Below are positions 56,669 through 64,000 of a stretch of 64,000 nt of DNA, piece by piece; the first letter of the stretch is position 1, and the number at the start of each line of letters is the position of its first letter. The notes beneath the pieces were generated by a model. That model saw only the letters and a program-made list of their open reading frames with translations. It was not told the origin of the DNA and did no database searches. Source of the DNA: Perilla frutescens (lineage: Eukaryota; Streptophyta; Magnoliopsida; Lamiales; Lamiaceae); assembly GCA_026008535.1 (NCBI GenBank), contig BRKX01000017.1, forward strand, positions 8,572,501 to 8,636,500, written 5' to 3'. The translations under genes and the position numbers were made by a program.

Positions 56669-57837
56669 TAAGGCCTTTAAGAACTAAACCCGGAGCTGCC
56701 ATTCAAAGGTCCAATTGCACGTATAAGAGCCAAATAACTTCAAAGTTATTTTCAAATGTTAATGCGAAGAACGATTGAAGTTGGAGAAGAAATTGGACGC
56801 AACCCCAAATGGATTTTAGCACTATCAATTGAAGATGAAGATCAAGACCACACTATGAAAAATATTGCTTGAAGAGTTGAAGAGAAGAAGTGCACATGTG
56901 CTTGTGCATGAGAGTGACGTGAACGTGTGCATGAAGAAAAATCGTCTCTTAATTATTTTAATTAGAGGATTGATTTATTTTTATTTAGATCATAGTATTT
57001 AATTATTTGGGTCAGTTTTTATTATTTATTTGATGTATTTTTCGTTCACTATAGTATATGTTTGACTAGAATTGTATTTAAGGCAATTCCCACCTTGAAT
57101 AGAAATCTAGTTTAGGTATTTTTATAGTATAGTTAGAGATCCTTTTTGGATCAGATTTTTAGGCCTTTTTATTAGTTATTTTCATGCATAATAGGCCCTA
57201 TAAATAGGGGAACCATGTTACTTTATTATCATTCTTAATTCCAAGGGAACGTTCTAATTCATATGAAGAATTAGGGTGAACTCGCTACCGAAGAGCAGCT
57301 TGAAGATTTGTTTTCGTCGTACAAGATACGCCAGGGATAAATCGGGTTGTAATTCAACAACACGATCACCAATGCCACCATCAATGACGTCCTCCACCAT
57401 CATCAACTTGTCCATATCATCATCAACCATTCAGATTTGTTCGGGTCCAAGTTCGAGTCCAATTCCAGATTCGTTCGACGTAATTTTCACCCAAACCGTA
57501 AGTTCATCTTAATCCTATCATACCCTACCTACTCCTAACCTTTCTTCACCATCACACACATCCCAAATACCTCATCATTACAGCCATAAATCACTTCCAT
57601 AACAGCCCATTTTCGTTGGATTTTGTGTATCGTTTTTGTGTCGTAGTCTAGGTATCGTAATTAGGTCTAGTTCGTCTTCTATAGTGACTTTCGAGCATTA
57701 GCTTGTTTAATTCAGTTCGTGGGTTTATTTGAGTCATTAGATTAGGATTGAATCCTTCCATAGTTGACGTGTTCGATCTAGAAGTCTTCCGCGCGTCTCT
57801 AGTATCCTGTACAAATTATTCGGGTCACATCATATTT

Positions 57838-57855
57838 TGGCATCAGAGCCAGGTC
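57838..57855 (+). other. Primer binding site of family A complex, unit 2
   Basis: TGGCATCAGAGCCAGGTC, five bases after LTR2. The TGGTATCAGAGC consensus with one change. Confidence 0.88.
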
Positions 57856-58745
57856 AGCTCTGCTGGTCGTGGTTCAATCCTACATATCGTTTATTTTATT
57901 TCGTGTCCTTCGTACGTGTCTTTCGAGTTGTAATAGTTAGTGTTCATTGAAAAAAACAAAACAAAACCGAAAGTTCAAAAAAAAAAAATTTACGGTAAAA
58001 AAAAAGAAAGAAAGAGAGACCGAATAAAAAAAAATCGGATAAAAAAAGAGAGAAACATCCGAAAAAAAGAGAAAATCCAATTTGATTTTTGATTTACGTT
58101 TTGAGTTTGATTTTATTTTTAGTTCCTTCCTTTTAGTACTAGTCATAGTTGGTAACTCTCTTGTGAGCCTTATTTTAAGTTTTGGGAACTTTCCTTATAG
58201 TATAGTTCTTTAGTTGGTAAATTCCAACTGAGTTGCATTTTAATTTGGTATCTTCCATTTAGAGTCTAGTTTAATTAATGTATTTACATTGTGTCACACT
58301 AGTGGTACACATATCCAAATCCCTTTCTTCTCTTTTCTCTCCTTTTCTTTCCTTTTCCTTTCCCTTTTGCCCTAAAACACCCGGTTTTTCATCTTCTCCC
58401 TACTATTTCTGCTCCCGACCTCTGATTTTTCTCCGTAATACCATTTCGGAAACGTCTCGATGAGAGAAACCAAACTCACCGCTTTGCCATGACATAAGTG
58501 CTTTTTGGCCAAATTCCATCATCTTCAAGGTGAAATCGTCCACAAAAGTCCAAGAGAAGCCAATCTGAAGCAACGGAAGAGTCGATTAACACCACCATAT
58601 ACACACCTATCACACGAGCACCACTACATACTTGAGAGTATACACGAGTAGTAAAATACAAAGAGAAAACATGAGTGATTGTGAGGAATTGTGAGGTCCT
58701 ACACCTTGTTTTTCTGTCACGTTTGTTCATTGTTTGCAGGTACAT
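57856..58745 (+). other. Leader of family A complex, unit 2
   Basis: Aligned with 50839-51608. It includes the true start of the leader, which unit 1 has lost. Confidence 0.7.
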
Positions 58746-59027
58746 ATGGAGTCCAGAGACGGTTACAATAAGGCGCATGATAAGGCACCCACATCGTCTA
58801 GTACTCCTACAGACATGGCTTCATCTATGCCACAGCCGTGGGATGCCCAATACCACCATCGAGAACTGGAGCATAAGCTAGATAGTTCCTTGGCTAAGAT
58901 GATGGCACAGCTTGAGCTTCTTACAGCTCGAATTCCTGTACCACCAGCTTAGGGCCAACCCACCCATCCAGAAGGAGCCGTTCGACAACCAGCAACAGTT
59001 CAGCATCGCCAACCTCAGGTGCAGTTT
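58746..59027 (+). pseudogene. Family A gag start, unit 2, truncated
   Basis: Begins MESRDGYNKAHDKAPTSSST and matches the start of unit 1 gag closely, with one stop after PVPPA. It is cut at about 59027, where copia X sequence resumes. The capsid domain is therefore missing. Confidence 0.88.
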
Positions 59028-59311
59028 AAACCTATCTTTGGCATCTTAGGCTCGGTTATATTAACCTTAAGAGGATACAAATACTTATAAATGATGGACC
59101 ACTGTCTTCATTGGTCTTAGAATCATTTTCTTTGTGTGAATTCTGTTTGGAAGGTAAAATGACTAAGCGCCCCTTTAAGTCAAAAGGGAATAGATCTGAA
59201 TAAGTATTAGATTTGTTTTACTCTCACCTTTGTGGCCCTATGTTAGTTCAAGCTAGATAAGGGTACGAGTATTTCATCACGTTCATTAATGATTACTTAA
59301 GATATGGATAT
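59028..59311 (+). pseudogene. Copia X GAG-pre-integrase and integrase start
   Basis: Reads LWHLRLGYINLKRIQILIND with CEFCLEGKMTKRPF, the zinc-binding pre-integrase motif, then YEYFITFINDYLRYGY, the start of the integrase core. It continues the domain order from 49717 and is cut at 59311 by the next family A complex. Stops are present. Confidence 0.85.
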
Positions 59312-60577
59312 TGATGCGACTCAGACAATTAAGCTAGGATGAATCTAGAGACGTAGCGGAAGACTTTAGGATATGAAACACGTCAACTAATGAAGGGCTT
59401 CAATCCGACTCAACTAAACAAATACACAAGCTAATCTAGACAACTAAAATACCTAGACAATGACACGTACTATGCAGCACAAAACCAAATTAATAAGGGT
59501 GAGAGGTGGCGGATAAGGGCTGCAGTTATGTGTGGGAATTAATGTGTTTGATGGTGAAGAAGGGCTTGGAGTAGATAGGATATGATAGGGTTGTAATAGA
59601 CTTACGGTTTGGATCGTGTAGAACTAGAACTAGGAACTTGTTGTAGAAGCTCGAACTCGACTTTGGGAATGGATGAGGCGTATGAATTGTGGATGAATGG
59701 AGGATGTCAATTTGATGTTGGACGGATGATGATGATGAGATGAATCACAACCCGATAGCCTCCTTGAATCTCGAACGTATCCAAAGTTGAATCTCCAAGT
59801 TGATCTTCGATTAGTGAATACTGGTTAATTCCTCAAGTGAATCAAGCAATACCTTTGAATAAGACTTAAAGTTGCTAACTCTAAGAATGAAGATTTTCGT
59901 GTGAAAATATCCAAAAGACTTTAAATAGTTGAGACACAATTGTATGCAAAAGCAAAATTCTTCAATAATGTCAAAAGTAACAATGAATCAAGAGACCCCT
60001 ATTTATAAGTCCTAAAGGGCCAAAAATAATACTATAAGGACCGAAAATTTAAGGTCCAAAAAGAGATCTAACTACACTAGAAAATTGCCTAAACTAGAAT
60101 TCTATTCAAGGTAGGAACATGCCTTAAACACAATTCTAGTCAATCTATTCAACATGACCGAAAATTGTGACCAAATAATTAAATAAAATCTGATCTACTA
60201 TAGTCCAAAATTAAATAAAATAATTACTATAGTTTAGATAAAATTCAATCCCTAATTAAATACATTAAGGGCCAAAAAATTACAAGCCATGCACGATCAA
60301 TTGATGTCGATCCATGCAAGCGATGTGCATGCTTGTCTTCAAGCTTCCATCTTTAGCTCTTCAAGTCATGTTCTCCATGGTGTGATCTTGATCTTCAATA
60401 GTTAATAAATTAACTATCTTGGAGCTGCTCCTCTTGATTCCTTCATCTTCAATCTCGAGCTTTCTTCTAATCATCACTTGTAAATATGCTTGAAGCTTCT
60501 TAGCTCTTGATCGAGTAATTGGTCCTCAAAATTATAACTCTGGGTATTGATCTTCATTGTTGATCATGGCTTCATCA
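59312..60577 (-). repeat. Family A terminal (3') LTR, minus strand
   Basis: The 1266-bp LTR begins, in element sense, TGATGAAGCCATGATC and ends AGTCGCATCA. It is preceded by the polypurine tract CAGCAGGGGAGAA. The tail motif GPITRSRAKKLQAYLQ lies near 60530-60480 and ends ENMT then stop. Confidence 0.92.
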
Positions 60578-60999
60578 TTCTCCCCTGCTGAAAAGAATTC
60601 ATCCTCGAATTTGGACCATCGTCTTGATCGAATTCATCTGTATCAAAGGGAGATAAATCAGCAACATTAAATGTTGAAGAATATTTATACTCACCAGGTA
60701 GATCAATGTGATATGCATTGTCATTGACGCAGCTCAAAATGGTGAAAGGACCATCGCCTCTAGGTGAAAGTTTCAACTTTCTCAAGTTGAGAAATCGGCC
60801 GGGACTCAGATGAATCCAAATATGATAACCGGGCTGGAAGACGACTCGCTTGCGCCATGTATTGCGAGTGGCGGCAATTGTAGAGCCCTTGTGTTCGATC
60901 TGGGCTCGAACTTTCTCATGCATCTCCTTGATGAAATTAACTTTCTTCAATCCTTTAACACTCGTTAGATGCTCAACGGGTTAAGGAATCAAATCATGT
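60578..60999 (-). pseudogene. Family A integrase C-terminal part and tail
   Basis: Open 128-codon frame: KKVNFIKEMHEKVRAQIEHK, FQPGYHIWIHL, RGDGPFTIL and NDNAYHIDLPGEYKYSSTFN, then FSAAE-like acidic text and NSFQQG at the polypurine tract. This is the C-terminal DNA-binding part of a plant gypsy integrase. The catalytic core is absent. Confidence 0.88.
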
Positions 61000-61510
61000 G
61001 TTCGCGAGTTCATCGTGTATAGCTTGTCTATCAAATTGCCATGGCCTTCCTAAGAGTATATGCGCTACATCCATAGGAATAACATCACATAATACAGTAT
61101 CAGAATAATGAATAATGAAAAAAGAAACGTGTACCTGACCCGTCACGCGAATTGTGCCTCGATCTGTAAGCCATTGCAATCTGTATGGCTTTGGATGCTT
61201 TACTGTGGTAAATCCTTACTTGTCGACAGCATACTGGCTAACTGCATTGATCACACTGCCACTGTCGATGATCATCGCACAAGTCTTGTCTTGAATAGAA
61301 ACTCTTATGTAGAAGATGTTCTCTCGTTGCGATTGTTGCTCTTCTTCTCAATTTATGTTCAGACTGTGAATAGAAACCAAGCTAACATGAGGAATCTCGA
61401 GTTCCTCTTCTTCAAACTCAGTCTGGGGGGCGTCTACTTCAGTGGTGGCATCGGTCTTGGAGGGTTCTTCATCTTCACTGGCTGATTCGAGTTCATTCTA
61501 CTCCGTGAGG
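61000..61510 (-). pseudogene. Family A protease, minus-strand complex
   Basis: In element sense: IQDKTCAMIIDSGSVINAV-like text (near 61290-61230), then LQWLTDRGTIRVTGQ and AHILLGRPWQFDRQ. It stops just after HDELANT, where the deletion joins it to the integrase end. Frame breaks occur near 61180. Confidence 0.8.
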
Positions 61511-61985
61511 AATAGAACTCGTCGGTTCAGGCACTGGTTCTAAAAATGGCCCCAACCTTGACACTTATGGCATTGAACATCTCGGGCTTGACTAGGGTCT
61601 GAAGTTGGCGCTGCATTGAGTGTGTTTGGCCGTGTGAAGTTCAGCCAAACTGGAGCTGCAGGTGTAGGATCATTCCTATGGCTCGGTGGTGGTGTGGAAC
61701 GGTTGAAACGCCGTTCGGGTGGTCCGGATTGACCTCGGGCTCGAATAGGACCAGTAGAAGGAGTAGAAGATTATGTGGGAGGTGTACCTTTGCTCCAAGA
61801 TGGCTGAGTAGGTGTTGAAGTGTGATGAGATCGACGTCGGCCTTCTCAAAGCTGTCTCTCCACAATTGATGCGTAGTGCACCATGTCCTTTATACTCGTG
61901 AAGTCTCTAAGCTCGACTTCGCATGCTATGTTGGGATTCATGCTTCAATGTACCTGATGGTGGTAGCATTTAAGGACTCTCACTT
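61511..61985 (-). pseudogene. Family A gag C-terminal fragment and zinc knuckle
   Basis: Holds the end of the capsid (ETLNAT-like, NPNIACEVELRDF), the SIV-RQL helix, the Pro/Ser-rich linker and the CHKCQGWGHF knuckle (near 61560). The front of gag, the leader and the primer binding site are deleted, so the capsid joins the LTR directly near 61985. Confidence 0.75.
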
Positions 61986-63226
61986 GCCGACCCGGACAAG
62001 GATGAGATGAACTAAGGCGTAGCGGAAGACTTTTAAGAATCGAAACACATCAACTTAATGAAGGGATTCAATCCGACTCGATAAACAAATGAAAAGATGA
62101 AATTTAGACAACTAAAATACCTAGAAAAATGACACAAACTATATAACACAATACCAAGAAAAAGAGGGTTGTAAAGGGATGAAGTGTAGGCTGGATTTTG
62201 AATGAAAATTCATGTGTGAGGCTTGGTGAAGAAGGGCTTGGAGAAGATAGGATATGTTAGAGAGAATAAATGAACTTACGGATAGAACGAACGAACGAGG
62301 GGTGATCAAACTAGGGCTGTCGAGAGTATGGACGATGATGGGTGGATGGTTGACGTTGAGAGGTGTTGGACGAGTGGTGATGTTGAGATGAATCACAACC
62401 CGATAGCCTCCTTGAATCTGGAACGTATCTAAGGTTGAAATCTCCAAGTTGCTCTTCGATAGCGAATACCGGTTAATCCCTCAAGTGGATTAAGCAATAC
62501 CTTTGAATAAGACTTAGAATTGCTAGCTCCAAGAATGAAGATTTTCGTGTGAAAGTATCCAAAAGACTTTAAATGGTTGAGACACAATTGTATGCAAAAG
62601 CAAAATTCTTCAATAATGTCTAAAGTAACAATGAATCAAGAGACTCTTATTTATAAGTCCTAAAGGGCCGAAAATAATAGCATAAGGACCAAAAATTTTA
62701 AGGTACAAAAAGAGATCTAACTAGACTAGGAAATTGCCTAAACTAGAATTCTATTCAAGGTAGGAACATACCTTAAATACAATTCTAGTCAACCTATTCA
62801 ACATGACCGAAAATTGTGACCAAATAATTAAATAAAATTTAATCTACTATAGTCCAAAATTAAATAAAATAATTGCTATAGTCTAGATAAAATTCAACCC
62901 CTAATGAAATACATTAAAGGCCGAAAAATTACAAGCCATGCACGATCAATTGACGTCGATCCATGCAAGCGACGTGCATGCTTGTCTTCAAGCTTCCATC
63001 TTTAACTCTTCAAGTCATGTTCTCCATGGTGTGATCTTGATCTTCAATAGTTAATAAATTAACTAACTTGGAGCTGCTCCTCTCGATCCCTTAATCTTCA
63101 ATCTCGAGCTTTCTTCGAATCAACACTTGCAAGTACGCTTGAAGCTTCTTAGCTCTTGATTGAGTAATTGGTCCTCGAAATTGCATCTCTGGGTCTTAAT
63201 CTTCATTGTTGCTCATGGCTTCATCA
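61986..63226 (-). repeat. Family A shared LTR, minus strand
   Basis: Very similar to 59312-60577. In element sense it starts TGATGAAGCCATGAGC after the polypurine tract CAGCAGGGGGGGAA. Its other end is damaged where it meets the gag fragment. It encodes the tail motif RSRAKKLQAYLQ near 63155. Confidence 0.85.
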
Positions 63227-63840
63227 TTCCCCCCCTGCTGAAAAGAATTTGTCCCCGAATTTGGACCTTCATTTTGATCGAATTCATCTGCATCAAAGGG
63301 AGATAAATCACCGACTCTGTTCAAGGCGGTCTCCAACTCCTTGTGGTATTCTTCAATGGAATTGGTGCCTTGCATGATCCGGTTGAGCTTCTTCTCGAGC
63401 TCTCTCTCATAATGCATAGGAATGAATCGTCCTCGCATAAAGCCTTTTATTTTTTCCCATGGATCAATAGACGGATATCTCTCTCTGCATCGCCTCTCTT
63501 GCTGCATTTCCCACCATGAGGCTGCATAGCCTCGAAACTCCAATGCAGCTAACTGGACCTTCTTGATCTCTGGAAAGTCATAGCAGGTGAAAATCTTGTC
63601 TGCTTTGAGCTCCCAATCCAAGTAAAGATCAGGATCATGTAGACCTTCAAATTCCGGAATGCTCGTTTCGATATTGTTGAGTAAACCATCTCCATCTCCA
63701 TATCTGGGCCTCTCATGATGGACTGCTTGTCTAACAGGTGCTTGGGGGGCGATCACGATGATCTCCCTGCCTTGGTGGTATGAATTCGGCTTCATATCCA
63801 CTTGCTGCATCGAACTCAGGTTCGAAGGCTTCATCTCCAA
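63196..63840 (-). pseudogene. Family A gag fused in frame to the pol tail
   Basis: An open frame of 214 codons. After an N-terminal linker it has the capsid motifs PEFEGLHDPDLYLDWELKAD, WWEMQQERRC, HYERELEKKLNRIMQGTNSI and HKELETALNRV. It then passes directly, at about 63312, into GDLSPFDADEFDQ and NSFQQGGNDEAM, the end of integrase and the polypurine-tract-coded tail, and stops in the LTR. So everything from the gag C-terminus to the integrase core was removed without loss of frame. Upstream gag (63841-64000) is shifted or has stops. If translated, it would be a capsid-tail protein without knuckle or enzymes. Confidence 0.82.
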
Positions 63841-64000
63841 TGTCTTCTTAAAAAATGGGCTGCCTTGGGACGCCTCTTTGCTGGAGTCGCTGGACAGCTT
63901 GAGTCGTAGTCGATTGAGCTGTGAGTTTCTTAATTTGCTCAGTTAGCGGCTACTTGATTTCTGAACTCATCTTTCAACAGCTGATTTTGGCACCTGAAGT

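Larger units (their letters stand above)
54084..57832 (+). repeat. Family A LTR2, split by element B
   Basis: Starts TGATGAAGCCATGC, is interrupted after CAAGG (54101), resumes at 56674 and ends TTCGGGTCACATCA. Its own length is about 1177 bp. It encodes the tail motif GPIARIRAK after the insertion (about 56708). It is followed by a primer binding site, unlike a normal 3' LTR, so it also acted as the 5' LTR of a second unit. Confidence 0.9.
49718..59027 (+). mobile_element. Family A complex: LTR, internal region, LTR, truncated internal region
   Basis: In order: LTR1 (49718-50759, 3' end lost), a stray pol patch (50760-50838), leader and gag (to about 52860), protease, pre-RT remnant, integrase end, polypurine tract (about 54072-54083), LTR2 (54084-57832, containing element B), a primer binding site (57838), a second leader, and a second gag start (58746) cut at 59027. 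LTR2 therefore serves as the 3' LTR of one unit and the 5' LTR of the next. No RT, RNase H or integrase core is present. Confidence 0.88.
59312..64000 (-). mobile_element. Family A complex on the minus strand, continuing past the window
   Basis: Read in element sense from the window end: gag joined to the pol tail (64000-63227), LTR (63226 to about 61986), gag fragment, protease and integrase end (about 61985-60578), then the terminal LTR (60577-59312). The left duplication is GATAT (59307-59311). As in the plus-strand complex, one LTR is shared by two deleted internal regions. No RT, RNase H or integrase core is present. Confidence 0.86.

Noticed and set aside
1..64000. CRISPR arrays, rRNA genes, bacterial-type operons, viral integration
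   Set aside because: No regularly spaced identical repeats, no rRNA-like conserved blocks and no ribosome-binding-site-led gene clusters. The pol genes present have plant LTR-retrotransposon order and flanks.

Overview
This window is nuclear DNA of a flowering plant, probably a eudicot. The base composition is AT-rich, the one clear host gene is a 10-exon plant-type PP2C phosphatase, and most of the rest is nested plant LTR retrotransposons with tRNA-iMet-type primer binding sites (TGGTATCAGAGC). There is no sign of prokaryotic genes, CRISPR, rRNA or organellar operons.

Layout. 1-2941 is AT-rich intergenic DNA with microsatellites. 2942-8658 holds two solo LTRs of one Ty3/gypsy family (called family A here), a Mutator-like element with long terminal inverted repeats, and, inside that, a smaller inverted-repeat element sitting in a (TA)n tract. 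8764-9060 is a G/T-rich, telomere-like stretch. 9956-16126 (minus) is an intact PP2C gene whose ten exons all splice in frame. About 350 bp upstream and divergent is a candidate small two-exon gene (exons 16480-16512 and 27700-27897). Its intron carries a 10.8 kb Ty3/gypsy chromodomain element (16818-27642, TSD ACAAC), and the 3' LTR of that element carries a hAT deletion derivative (24799-25830, TSD TATAAGAT).

From 29561 to the end the DNA is a stack of insertions. A decayed copia element (Y, 30598-40544) is split by a family A element in its gag (30925-36451, minus, TSD GAAAG). Its RNase H region is entered by a second copia element (X, LTR 40545-41711). X is itself interrupted by a large Tekay-like solo LTR (41811-47464, TSD AAATT), which contains two family A solo LTRs (43256-44474 and 45629-46868). 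X is interrupted again by a plus-strand family A complex (49718-59027), whose second LTR holds another small gypsy-derived element (B, 54102-56668), and again by a minus-strand family A complex running off the window (59312-64000).

Family A is the most interesting theme. Its LTR begins TGATG and ends CATCA. The polyprotein frame appears to run through the polypurine tract into the LTR, giving a conserved tail motif of the form GPxTRxRAKxLQ. Every internal region seen here has lost reverse transcriptase, RNase H and the integrase core by a different deletion, while gag, the tail and the LTRs persist. That looks like a non-autonomous population dependent on a partner outside the window. I found no convincing defence, toxin or biosynthetic system. 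Everything was read by eye without database searches, so family names rest on motif recognition.
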